The position numbers were made by a program, and so were the translations under genes. This document shows, one piece after another, positions 19,457 to 28,328 of a stretch of 64,000 nucleotides of DNA. The notes beneath the pieces were generated by a model that did not search any database, was not told where the DNA came from, and was given only the letters and a program-made list of their open reading frames with translations. Numbering within the stretch: the stretch's first letter is position 1; each line of letters opens with the position of its first letter. Source of the stretch: Cytophagaceae bacterium (GTDB lineage Bacteria; Bacteroidota; Bacteroidia; Cytophagales; Spirosomataceae); NCBI GenBank assembly GCA_016722655.1, contig JADKIR010000004.1:1178001-1242000 (forward strand), read 5' to 3'.

Positions 19457-21592
19457 ATGGCACTAGTAAACAAAATCAGAGAGAGATCAGGGATAGCCGT
19501 TACCGTTATCGCAATTGCCTTATTGTTATTCATTGTAGGCGGTGATATTTTTTCAAACAGATATGGTAGCTTATTCGGAAACTCTAACAATAAAGTAGGT
19601 GAAATCAATGGCACTTCCGTTGATTATCAGGAATTTGTTAAACTTGTAGAAGCTCAAAGACAACAATTTGAAACTTCAACCGGCAGATCAGCTTCCGAGC
19701 AAGATTTGGCTCAAATCAGAGAACAAGTTTGGGAAAAACTTATTTTTGAAAACGTATATGTAGAAGAGTTCGAAAAATTGGGAATTTCAGTTTCAGATGA
19801 CGAGCTAAGAGAGTTGATTCAAGGAGCAAAAAATATGCACCCATATGTAAAACAACAATTTTCTGATGCTTCAGGAAATTTTAACGCTGCTCAGCACGCA
19901 GAATTTATAAAAGCATATACCAATAACACAATGCCCGCAGCCCAAAAAGAGATGTGGGATAATTTCAAAAGGGAATTGAAAACAATCAGAATGAGAGAGA
20001 AATACTCTAATCTGCTTAACAAGGCCTCATTTGTTACACAAGCCGAAGCCAAAGCTGAATATATTGCTCAGACAGAAAAAGCAAGTGGAAAATTCCTTTA
20101 TGTTCCGTTCTTTTCGATTCAGGATTCAACCATTAAAGTGGAGGAAAGTGAAATAAATAGTTACTATTCTGAGCATAAAGATGAGTTCACTCCTTTTGAT
20201 AGCCGATCAATTTCTTATGTTGCGTTTCAATTATCTCCAACAAAAGAAGATAGTGCAGCACTAAATACAGAAATCAGAAACCTTGCAAAAGGTCTTGCAT
20301 CTGCACCAAATGCTCAGGCTTATGCTTCATCAAATACAGATATTAGAACCCCATATCTTAAATCTGCCAACCAGATAAGTCCTGACTTGAAAGGTGCTCT
20401 TGCAACAGCCATTGTTGGTTCTACAATCGGACCATTCAAGGAAGGGAATACCTATAGCATTCATAAATACGAAGGAACAGAAACTGATTCTTTGTATACT
20501 ATCAGAGCAAGTCATATCTTGTTCAGAGCTGACTCTACCATGTCAGATAGTGCCAGAGCAACTGCCCGTAACAAAGCAATGGAAGTTTTAGCTCAAGCAA
20601 AATCCGGTACTGATTTCGCCACTTTAGCTGGTCAGTATGGTTCTGATGGAACAGCCCAAAATGGAGGAGATTTAGGAACCTTCCAAAATAACGGTTCAAT
20701 GGTGAAACCATTTGAAACGGCTGTTTTTGGATATTCCGGATCTGGTATTATCCCAAATCTTGTCACTACTGATTTTGGATACCATATTGTTAAAATTACA
20801 GACCCTAAAAGTAACCTGAAATACAAACTAGCTACTATCAGCAAAGAACTTCAGGTAGGAGAAATGGCCTCAAATGAAATTTATCAAAAAGCTGAAAACC
20901 TAAGAGCAAATGCTAAAACTGTAAAAGAGTTTGAAGCGGCGGTGAAAAAAGATAATTCTATGCTGCTTCTTTCAGCTGAAAACGTAATGCCAAACAGTGC
21001 CAATCTTAATACTATACAAAATGCAAGAGAGGTAATATTGTGGTCATATGGGAATGATATCAAAGAAGGTGATGTAGCAGACAGAGTATTTGTCTTGGGA
21101 GAAACCTACGTGATTGCTGCTTTAAAATCAGCCTCAGATAAAAACGATCCAAAAGCTTCTGATTTTAAAGATATAATTACTGCAAAAATCAGAAATGAGA
21201 AAAAAGCTGAGAAAATCATTGCAAAATTGGGTGATGGAAAAGGAGATTTAACTGCTCTTTCGCAAAAATATGGTGCCGGTGCATTGGTAGAAGAAGTTAC
21301 AGACATCAATTTCTTTAGTGGAATGCTTAACTCGGCCGGTTTTGATGCAATTGCTCTTGGTAAATTATTTGGTTTGAAAGTAGGTCAGCGTTCAAAACCA
21401 TTTGCAGGAGAAACTGGTGTTTTCGTGATGGAAACAAAAGCAAAAACCTCTGCTCCTGCCATTGCTGATTACTCTATCTATAAACAACAAGTTGCTCAAA
21501 GAACCAATCAGGGACGTATGGGCTTCATTGGTGAGCAAATTCTTAGAGACAATGCCAAAATAGAAGACAATAGAGCTAAGATGTTCAATTAA
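19457..21592 (+). CDS. Membrane-anchored periplasmic peptidyl-prolyl isomerase (PpiD/SurA-like)
   Basis: A 711-residue protein with one N-terminal membrane helix (about residues 12-30, AVTVIAIALLLFIVGGDIF) and a large periplasmic part. A SurA N-terminal-like chaperone domain (about 45-220, VGEINGTSVDYQEFVKLVE) is followed by a parvulin rotamase domain (about 345-455): RASHILFRAD, FATLAGQYGSDGTAQNGGDLG and FGYHIVKITD. It probably helps exported or outer-membrane proteins to fold. It is preceded by a consensus promoter and ended by a strong terminator, so it is monocistronic. Confidence 0.93.
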   Translation: MALVNKIRERSGIAVTVIAIALLLFIVGGDIFSNRYGSLFGNSNNKVGEINGTSVDYQEFVKLVEAQRQQFETSTGRSASEQDLAQIREQVWEKLIFENVYVEEFEKLGISVSDDELRELIQGAKNMHPYVKQQFSDASGNFNAAQHAEFIKAYTNNTMPAAQKEMWDNFKRELKTIRMREKYSNLLNKASFVTQAEAKAEYIAQTEKASGKFLYVPFFSIQDSTIKVEESEINSYYSEHKDEFTPFDSRSISYVAFQLSPTKEDSAALNTEIRNLAKGLASAPNAQAYASSNTDIRTPYLKSANQISPDLKGALATAIVGSTIGPFKEGNTYSIHKYEGTETDSLYTIRASHILFRADSTMSDSARATARNKAMEVLAQAKSGTDFATLAGQYGSDGTAQNGGDLGTFQNNGSMVKPFETAVFGYSGSGIIPNLVTTDFGYHIVKITDPKSNLKYKLATISKELQVGEMASNEIYQKAENLRANAKTVKEFEAAVKKDNSMLLLSAENVMPNSANLNTIQNAREVILWSYGNDIKEGDVADRVFVLGETYVIAALKSASDKNDPKASDFKDIITAKIRNEKKAEKIIAKLGDGKGDLTALSQKYGAGALVEEVTDINFFSGMLNSAGFDAIALGKLFGLKVGQRSKPFAGETGVFVMETKAKTSAPAIADYSIYKQQVAQRTNQGRMGFIGEQILRDNAKIEDNRAKMFN

Positions 21593-21615
21593 TATTGAAA
21601 TATTAATTCATAAAA

Positions 21616-21650
21616 AATCCCGCTTTCTTTTGAGAGCGGGATTTTTTTTA
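21616..21650. terminator. Bidirectional Rho-independent terminator between the PpiD-like gene and the Gfo/Idh/MocA gene
   Basis: Stem AATCCCGCT with AGCGGGATT around a 9-11 nt loop, flanked by A and T runs on both sides. It therefore suits both converging transcripts. Confidence 0.9.
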
Positions 21651-21670
21651 TCCTGATTTTCAAAGCTCTG

Positions 21671-23035
21671 TTAAACTTTCCTGTAGTCTGGATGTTCCCA
21701 TGGCGAGCGATAACTCCTGCTTAACCTCAAAGTAGCCTCCTGGTCATTTTTTACCACTTTGTTTTCAGGATCATATACAAGTGGTCTTCCCAAATCCATC
21801 GAAATGTTGGCCAAAATACAGGCGGTTGTTGAAATATACCCTTGCTCAATATCTGAAACAGGTCTTTTATTACCTTCAATAGCTGCTACGAAATCTAGCA
21901 TGTGGGCTCTGGTTGCCGGAGCTGCATGCAGTTCAATTCCTGGTTCTTTGAGGTCTTCGGGATATTTTTCTCTTTCGTAAACTACATCTTTTCTCACAGG
22001 CTTCCCGTTTAACGGAACCCAATCATACCTTGTTGTACTCATTTTGAGCGTACCATTTTCACCATAAATAAACAATGCCCAGGGATAGTCGGGGTCGGGC
22101 GAAGTACCCCAACTCCGGTGTTGCCAAACGCAATTAAGCTCACCATGTTCAAAAACTGCAGTCTGTGTATCTGAAATATTAGATTTGCTTTCCTTTTGTA
22201 AGTAAATACCCCCAACTGAAGTAATTTTGGTAGGCCATCCCAGATCAAGCATCCATCGAGCCGCATCATACATGTGTACACACATATCTCCAACTATGCC
22301 GTTACTATATTCTCGAAATGCTCTCCACCAGCCTCGGTGAGGTAAATTATCGTATGGTCTAAGAGGGGCCGGACCAGTCCACATTTCATAATCCAAAAAA
22401 TCTGGAACCGGCTGAAGAGGTGGGTTGGTGTTATTTCTCATTGGGTAATAGCAACACATTTCCACATGCTGAATGCGACCTATCAATCCACTTTCGATAT
22501 AGTTTTTCTTAGCCTCAATAAAAATAGGCGTAGATCTTCTTTGCATGCCAACCTGCACGGTCTTATCGTATTTTCTAGCAGCGGCTAACATGGCTTCACC
22601 TTCCATCACATCTACACTTATGGGTTTTTGCACATAAACATTTGCCCCTTTTTTAACCGCATCAATCATGTTAAGAGCGTGCCAGTGATCAGGAGTGCCT
22701 ATGAGCACGATATCCAACTCATTCTCAGCTAGTAGTTTTCTGTAATCTCCATAAAGTTTGGGTATCTTTCCGGATTTTTGCCTTTTCGACACCATCTCTG
22801 CGGCACCCTTAAGAATATTTTTATCGACATCACAAAGGGCAACCACCTCTACCGGTACAACCTGGATCAATTTGAAAAGATCACTTTTCCCGTACCAGCC
22901 AGCACCTATTAAGCCCACCCGATAGGGTTTTGATGGATTAATCAAGTCCATACCATAGGCTCCAAACTGGCTCATCGCAAGTGTTGCCATTGCTCCCTTT
23001 AGAAAATTCCGGCGATTGATATTAAAAGTATTCAT
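21671..23035 (-). CDS. Gfo/Idh/MocA family oxidoreductase with Tat-like signal
   Basis: A 454-residue NAD(P)-dependent oxidoreductase of a secreted Bacteroidota type. The N-terminus MNTFNINRRNFLKGAMATL is a twin-arginine signal; this fixes the start at 23035 rather than 55 codons upstream, where the sequence is not conserved. The Rossmann motif YRVGLIGAGWYGKSD follows, then LIGTPDHWHALNMIDAVKKG and the EKP-equivalent YVQKPISVD. The C-terminal half has HRGWWRAFREYSNGIVGDMCVHMYD, usual in sugar-modifying family members. The substrate is unknown; relatives act on sugars or inositols. It is monocistronic. Confidence 0.9.
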   Translation of the reverse strand: MNTFNINRRNFLKGAMATLAMSQFGAYGMDLINPSKPYRVGLIGAGWYGKSDLFKLIQVVPVEVVALCDVDKNILKGAAEMVSKRQKSGKIPKLYGDYRKLLAENELDIVLIGTPDHWHALNMIDAVKKGANVYVQKPISVDVMEGEAMLAAARKYDKTVQVGMQRRSTPIFIEAKKNYIESGLIGRIQHVEMCCYYPMRNNTNPPLQPVPDFLDYEMWTGPAPLRPYDNLPHRGWWRAFREYSNGIVGDMCVHMYDAARWMLDLGWPTKITSVGGIYLQKESKSNISDTQTAVFEHGELNCVWQHRSWGTSPDPDYPWALFIYGENGTLKMSTTRYDWVPLNGKPVRKDVVYEREKYPEDLKEPGIELHAAPATRAHMLDFVAAIEGNKRPVSDIEQGYISTTACILANISMDLGRPLVYDPENKVVKNDQEATLRLSRSYRSPWEHPDYRKV

Positions 23036-23113
23036 TGTATAAGGTTGAATTGTTTTGTGTAAAAATATAAAAAAACTTCTTCCAATACTTTTAATATGAA
23101 AATTTAAAATAAA

Positions 23114-23146
23114 CTTGAAACCTAAATAAACATTTTGATACTTTTG
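23114..23146 (+). promoter_or_regulatory. Probable promoter of the MNT-HEPN pair
   Basis: TACTTTTG at 23139-23146 fits the -7 consensus TAnnTTTG, with CTTG at 23114-23117 as an imperfect -33 box 21 bp upstream. The start codon is 19 bp further on. Confidence 0.5.
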
Positions 23147-23165
23147 TAAAATAAAATCTTTATTA

Positions 23166-23486
23166 ATGTCTGATATTAAACCAATTCTGGTTTCCTTCAA
23201 AAAAGAAGTGCAAAATATTCTGGGCGAAAACCTTCAGGATGTGATTCTTTTTGGCTCCTATGCCAGAGGAGAAAATTCTTCTGAGTCGGATATTGATTTA
23301 TTAATGGTTTTAAAAAATCAGGAAAAAAGTAAAGTAGAGTATTGGAATATTTTAGGAGACACAATATTAAAATATGATTTGCTTTACAATAAATTATTTT
23401 CCGTAAAATTTGCCTCAAAAAAACAATATTTGAATTCACAAATGCCCTTCTATTCTGAGTTACGGAAAGATGGAATATTGATATGA
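23166..23486 (+). CDS. MNT-type minimal nucleotidyltransferase (probable antitoxin)
   Basis: A 106-residue protein of the minimal nucleotidyltransferase family. The signature GSYARGENSSESDIDLLM begins at residue 30 (G30-S31) and has the two catalytic aspartates D42 and D44. In MNT-HEPN modules this protein neutralises the HEPN partner, in studied cases by AMPylating it. The stop codon overlaps the start of the next gene (ATGA at 23483-23486), so the two are translationally coupled. Confidence 0.88.
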   Translation: MSDIKPILVSFKKEVQNILGENLQDVILFGSYARGENSSESDIDLLMVLKNQEKSKVEYWNILGDTILKYDLLYNKLFSVKFASKKQYLNSQMPFYSELRKDGILI

Positions 23487-23872
23487 AAAACAAAGTACAT
23501 TTAGCCCTTGAAAGGGCCATAGATTGCTTGTCCGACACCGATATAATAATCAAAAATGAATTGAATTTCGCCTCTGTTAACAGAGCTTATTACTCAGTAT
23601 TTTACGCCATATCCGCTTTATTATATTCTAAAGACATTTTCGTTAAGACTCATTCAGGGGCTATTTCGAAATTCAATGAATTATTCATCAAAGAGAGTGT
23701 TTTTGATTTGGAAACTGCAAAATCAGTAAGCCTTATTTTTGAAATGAGACAAGGTGCTGATTATGACCTTGAGTATGAACTAGGTGATAAAGAAGCAGAA
23801 TTAGCAGTTAAAATAGCACATAATTTTATTAATCAGGTTGTTCAATATTTCCAGAAAAACCCTATTAACTAA
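23483..23872 (+). CDS. HEPN domain protein (UPF0332 type), partner of the MNT protein
   Basis: A 129-residue all-helical HEPN protein. Recognised from ASVNRAYYSVFYAISALL (residues 30-47) and FVKTHSGAISKFNELF (53-68), which characterise the UPF0332 group. The canonical HEPN ribonuclease motif R-x4-6-H is not obvious: R34 is followed by tyrosines rather than His, so RNase activity is uncertain. It overlaps the MNT gene by 4 bp and runs 8 bp into the convergent recG gene. Confidence 0.85.
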   Translation: MKNKVHLALERAIDCLSDTDIIIKNELNFASVNRAYYSVFYAISALLYSKDIFVKTHSGAISKFNELFIKESVFDLETAKSVSLIFEMRQGADYDLEYELGDKEAELAVKIAHNFINQVVQYFQKNPIN

Positions 23873-25958
23873 TTCTGCTCCAACTCAGATCCTTATTCTT
23901 GATTTTTTCGATGTGCTGTTTTATTGGGAAATTATCAGGGTGTTCAAATTCCGGGTCTTTTCCAAGAATTTCGAAAGCATTTTCTCTGGCTATCTTTAGT
24001 ATTTCTTCGTCTTTGGCCAAATTAGCAATTTTTAGGTCAATTAATCCACTCTGTTGGGTTCCGGCCATATCTCCGGGACCTCTGAGTTGTAAATCTACTT
24101 TGGATATCTCAAAACCGTTTTCAGTGCTTACCATGGTTTCAATGCGTTTTTGGGTATCTTTAGATATTTTATAACCTGTCATCAAAATACAATAGGACTG
24201 CTCGGCTCCCCTACCCACCCTACCTCGTAGCTGGTGCAATTGCGACAATCCGAAACGTTCCGCATTTTCGATAATCATCACCGAGGCATTGGGTACATCT
24301 ACCCCCACTTCTATCACGGTGGTAGCAACCAGAATTTTGGTTTCTCCTTTTTTGAAGCGATTCATTTCAAAATTTTTGTCTTTGGGCTTCATTTTTCCAT
24401 GGACAATACTCAAAGGCACCTCAGGAAATGCCCTCTGAATAGATTCATAACCGTCATAAAGGTTTTTTAAATCTAGTTTTTCCGATTCTTCAATCAAAGG
24501 ATATACAATATAAATCTGTCTTCCAAAAGCTATTTCATCTCTTATAAACTGAAAAACGGTAAGCCTGTTGGCATCATAGCGATGTACTGTTTTAATGGGC
24601 TTTCTCCCTGGTGGCATTTCGTCAATCTCTGAAATATCCAAATCACCAAACAATGTCATGGCCAGGGTGCGGGGTATAGGGGTAGCCGTCATGACCATGA
24701 TATGCGGATGAATGTGCTTATTTTTCTCCCAAAGTCTTGCTCTTTGAGCGACTCCGAAGCGATGCTGCTCGTCAATAACGCACATGCCGAGGTTATAAAA
24801 CTGGACCACATCCTCCAGCAAAGCGTGCGTGCCTATAATAATTTTCACTACATTATTTCGAAGGCCCTCATGTATAACAGCCCTTTCACTTTTTTTGGTT
24901 GAACCCGTAAGCAGCTCGACTCTCAATCCCAGTAAATCACCATATTTTTTCAAGTTGGCGTAATGCTGTTGTGCCAAAATCTCTGTTGGTGCCATCATGC
25001 AGGCTTGTGCTCCACCATCAATAGCCATAAGCATACTAATGAACGCCACAATGGTCTTTCCACTTCCAACATCTCCCTGCACAAGTCGATTCATTTGTTT
25101 CCCCGACTTCATATCAGTAAATATCTCTCTGATTACCCGTTTCTGAGCCCCAGTCAGATCAAATGGTAAGTGATTTTTGTAAAAATCGGTGATTAGGGTA
25201 GTTTTTTGAAAAATCTGGCCTTCATAGTCATGCTTTCTTACGAGGCTAAGTTTGAGTAATCTTAGCTGATTATAAAACAGCTCTTCAAATTTTAGTCTCC
25301 GATGGGAATGAGTGAGTTCGTTAAGATTTTGTGGAGCATGAAGGTACCTCAAAGCATATTTCTTGGCTACCAACTTATATTTTACCAAAATACTTTGAGG
25401 CAAAGTCTCGCTGATATAGGAATCAGATTGATCGAGTAAGGTTTTCATCCAGGAGCCGATCAATTTGCTGTCTATGTACTTTTTCCGAAGTTTTTCAGTA
25501 AGAGGATAAATCGGTTGAAAATAACCCGAATTAGTATTTTTTGCTGTAGCCAGCTCAATTTCCGGATGCGTAATGCTGAAAATACCTCCAAACATGGTGG
25601 GTTTTCCATAAATCACATATTCGGCATTGACTTTCAGATATTTTTCAAAATAAGCAATACTTTGAAACCAAAGTAATTCCATATAGCCAGAATTGTCTCT
25701 TAACGTCACTACCAGCCGGCCTTTACCCTTGCCTTCAATTTTTTCTATCGCTGTTACCTTCCCTATAATCTGGGCAGCAAACATATCCTCTGATAGCTGC
25801 GAAATTTTATGAAATTGGGTGCGGTCTTCATGACGAAAAGGGTAATGTTCCAATAATTCCCCATAGGTAAATATCCCCAGCTCTTTGTTCAAAAGCTCCG
25901 CCCTTTGGGCTCCCACGCCCTTCAGATATTCGATTTTGGTGTCAAAAAAGGATGCCAT
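23865..25958 (-). CDS. recG: ATP-dependent DNA helicase RecG
   Basis: A 697-residue superfamily 2 helicase that regresses stalled forks and processes branched DNA. It has an N-terminal wedge/OB domain (about residues 60-150), Walker A in VQGDVGSGKTIVAF (about 290-303), the DEQH box in CVIDEQHRFGV, TATPIPRTLAMTLFGDLD and motif VI in QLHQLRGRVGRG. Length matches the family. It converges with the HEPN gene, overlapping by 8 bp, and precedes no obvious repair partner. Confidence 0.97.
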   Translation of the reverse strand: MASFFDTKIEYLKGVGAQRAELLNKELGIFTYGELLEHYPFRHEDRTQFHKISQLSEDMFAAQIIGKVTAIEKIEGKGKGRLVVTLRDNSGYMELLWFQSIAYFEKYLKVNAEYVIYGKPTMFGGIFSITHPEIELATAKNTNSGYFQPIYPLTEKLRKKYIDSKLIGSWMKTLLDQSDSYISETLPQSILVKYKLVAKKYALRYLHAPQNLNELTHSHRRLKFEELFYNQLRLLKLSLVRKHDYEGQIFQKTTLITDFYKNHLPFDLTGAQKRVIREIFTDMKSGKQMNRLVQGDVGSGKTIVAFISMLMAIDGGAQACMMAPTEILAQQHYANLKKYGDLLGLRVELLTGSTKKSERAVIHEGLRNNVVKIIIGTHALLEDVVQFYNLGMCVIDEQHRFGVAQRARLWEKNKHIHPHIMVMTATPIPRTLAMTLFGDLDISEIDEMPPGRKPIKTVHRYDANRLTVFQFIRDEIAFGRQIYIVYPLIEESEKLDLKNLYDGYESIQRAFPEVPLSIVHGKMKPKDKNFEMNRFKKGETKILVATTVIEVGVDVPNASVMIIENAERFGLSQLHQLRGRVGRGAEQSYCILMTGYKISKDTQKRIETMVSTENGFEISKVDLQLRGPGDMAGTQQSGLIDLKIANLAKDEEILKIARENAFEILGKDPEFEHPDNFPIKQHIEKIKNKDLSWSRIS

Positions 25959-26000
25959 TGAACAAATTTAGGCAAAATATAAGAAATCCCTGTGGGACAA

Positions 26001-27278
26001 TTACCAACGAATGGCCATATAGTATGCCCCAACCGTATTAATATATACCGAAATGATTAGTAGAATTAAAAAAGTGGCTTTGAAAATTTTATTTTCCTGA
26101 TATTTTTGAAAAACGAAAACCAAAAGAAACATTATCGATATGTAATAATCCAACGAATACCTGGCACCAAACTGCACCCCGCGACCCATAATCATGGTAA
26201 TCAAAGTGAGTACGATTCCGATATTTAGGAGGTTGAGAACGTTAAATATTTTGTATTCTGTTTTTTCTGATTTTCTGAAATTAAAAACTAAAAGAACTAA
26301 TAAAACCAAAACCGAAGAAGCCCAGAACATCCCAAAACCCTTGAGGTCAATAAAACCAATGAAAGGAAATTTATTTATAAAATCAGGCATCCTAAACCAC
26401 TCATAATATAGGTTGTTAGGAATAAAATGTGTGTTAAAATATCCGTACTTTTCATACCCAGCCCTATACCACCAACCCATGTTGTGTTTGGCAAGACCAT
26501 TGTCGAAAGCATTGTCAAAACGGGCATAATTGTACCAGAGGTAAAGTAATGACCCTGCGATGAACATACTTCCAAATTTTAATGCTGATATAATGCTCTT
26601 TTTCCAATCAGATTTTTGCTGTAAAAAGATTATATACAAATACAACAAACCGGTAAACACCATGGTGTTGCGAGTGTAAACTGCCAGCGTAAAAAAGAAT
26701 CCGGAAAGTAGATATTTCGGATTTTTTGCCAGAAAAAAATATAAACTCGTAATCAAAAATGTCAGAGAAAACACCTGAGAGATATACCAAACACTACCTT
26801 CAAAACCCACACTGAAATTTACTGTTCCAAAACCCCAGAATACTCCTAGTAAAATAACTGCCCAGGTTTTTAAGCCAAATCCCAACAAATCAGACAACCG
26901 CCTGATTACAAACATCATGAGTGTGACATTTAAAGCAGAAAGTGAGATGGATATCAGTCTATCAGGCAGGTTCATTCCGAAAAGAAAAACAAATGGAGTA
27001 AGTACAACTGCCGGTGCAGGCGGCCAGTAAAGATAGTATTTCTCCTTATAATTGCTAAGATCATGTATTACGCCATTGACAGGAGTAACGTCAAGTCTTC
27101 CTTCTAAAAATGATGAAGCCAGCCAGGAAAAATAATTGAAAGGGGAATGGGTAAAGATATAACTGCCGTTTTTACCGTTGATTTTTAGAAAAAAGACCAA
27201 CAAAACAAAAAATACTAAAAATGAAATCAAGCCCAATAACCAGAATATTTGCGATTCTTTAAGGTTGATTTTCTTCAT
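26001..27278 (-). CDS. Polytopic membrane protein, probable glycosyltransferase (GT-C fold-like)
   Basis: A 425-residue protein with about nine to eleven hydrophobic helices. An extracytoplasmic loop follows the first helix, with YLYWPPAPAVVLTPF near residue 83-97 and a small Asp/Glu-containing region before it (SFLEGRLDVTP), resembling polyprenyl-phosphate-sugar-using mannosyltransferases. No unequivocal family motif is present. It lies 15 bp downstream of the GT2 gene, which could supply the lipid-linked sugar it uses; that link is an inference from position. Confidence 0.6.
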   Translation of the reverse strand: MKKINLKESQIFWLLGLISFLVFFVLLVFFLKINGKNGSYIFTHSPFNYFSWLASSFLEGRLDVTPVNGVIHDLSNYKEKYYLYWPPAPAVVLTPFVFLFGMNLPDRLISISLSALNVTLMMFVIRRLSDLLGFGLKTWAVILLGVFWGFGTVNFSVGFEGSVWYISQVFSLTFLITSLYFFLAKNPKYLLSGFFFTLAVYTRNTMVFTGLLYLYIIFLQQKSDWKKSIISALKFGSMFIAGSLLYLWYNYARFDNAFDNGLAKHNMGWWYRAGYEKYGYFNTHFIPNNLYYEWFRMPDFINKFPFIGFIDLKGFGMFWASSVLVLLVLLVFNFRKSEKTEYKIFNVLNLLNIGIVLTLITMIMGRGVQFGARYSLDYYISIMFLLVFVFQKYQENKIFKATFLILLIISVYINTVGAYYMAIRW

Positions 27279-27293
27279 TTTTTTTGAATAAAA

Positions 27294-28034
27294 TTATTTG
27301 AAAATCTCGTACTTGGCCAATCCTTTTCTTTGAAGCCAATATTGCACTGAAGCTTTCAGACAGCCCAAACCATAAATTGTACTTCTTTTGAAATTGATTG
27401 AAGATGCCTCTTCGAAGTATTTGGTCGGACAAGTAATTTCTGCAATCTCGAAGTTTTTATAAAAAATCTGACAGAGCATCTGATTATCAAACACAAAGTC
27501 ATCAGAATTGGCCATAAAATTTATACTCCTCAAAACCTCTCCCGAAAACGCACGATAACCTGTATGGTATTCTGATAGTTTCTGGTTGATGATGAGGTTT
27601 TGTGTAAAAGTCAAAAACCTATTGGCAATATACTTATACATTGGCATACCACCTTTCAAGGCACCTTTACCCAAAATTCTTGATGCAATAACTACCGGAT
27701 ACAGACCCTCTCCCATGATGGAAACTATTGACCTGATTAATTTTGGTGTATATTGATAATCTGGGTGTAACATTATAACAATATCCCCGCCCAGTTCAAG
27801 GGCCTTATTGTAGCAGCTTTTTTGGTTACCCCCGTAACCCTGGTTATTTTCATGCGATATAATATGCTTAATCCCCAATTTCTTTCCTACTTCCACGGTT
27901 GAGTCTTTAGAGGCATCGTCAACTAAAACTACCTCATCAACAATATCAAATGGAATTTCATTATATGTGATTTCTAGTGTGGCTGAAGCATTATAAGCTG
28001 GCAATACTACTACTACTTTTTTGTTGAGGTACAT
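27294..28034 (-). CDS. Glycosyltransferase family 2 (dolichyl-phosphate mannose synthase-like)
   Basis: A 246-residue soluble GT-A enzyme. The N-terminus KVVVVLPAYNASATLE and the motifs EVVLVDDASKDST and IVIMLHPDYQYTP are those of GT2 enzymes related to Dpm1, which transfer a sugar from a nucleotide donor to polyprenyl phosphate. The DxD-equivalent is HPDYQ. I start at MYLNKKVV (28034) because the family begins with K-x-V-V-x-x-PAYN. It is followed by the membrane glycosyltransferase-like gene. Confidence 0.88.
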   Translation of the reverse strand: MYLNKKVVVVLPAYNASATLEITYNEIPFDIVDEVVLVDDASKDSTVEVGKKLGIKHIISHENNQGYGGNQKSCYNKALELGGDIVIMLHPDYQYTPKLIRSIVSIMGEGLYPVVIASRILGKGALKGGMPMYKYIANRFLTFTQNLIINQKLSEYHTGYRAFSGEVLRSINFMANSDDFVFDNQMLCQIFYKNFEIAEITCPTKYFEEASSINFKRSTIYGLGCLKASVQYWLQRKGLAKYEIFK

Positions 28035-28328
28035 CCTTATTTGCAATAAAATTTCGTAAAATTAGCTAAAAAAGACAATATCTGAAAGGAAAAACTGCAT
28101 CAGAGCCATTCAATTTAACAAAAAAAGGCTTTTAAATTAAAGAATTTCTTAGATGAAATAGCTTCCTTTAAAATTGATATTAATTCGGACAATAAAGAAA
28201 AAAGAAACTTTCAACCTCAGACCAATTAAGGATTTTATGACTCTTCTCATAATTCTTGTTCTTTGTAACAATTGTCCCAATTAAAGAAAATCTTGCACTT
28301 TACCTTTATATCGAAATTTTTAATTAAT

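Noticed and set aside
21671..23200. Longer start for the Gfo/Idh/MocA gene at 23200
   Set aside because: The extra 55 residues overlap the MNT gene promoter and start, and lack conservation-like features; the Tat signal begins at 23035.
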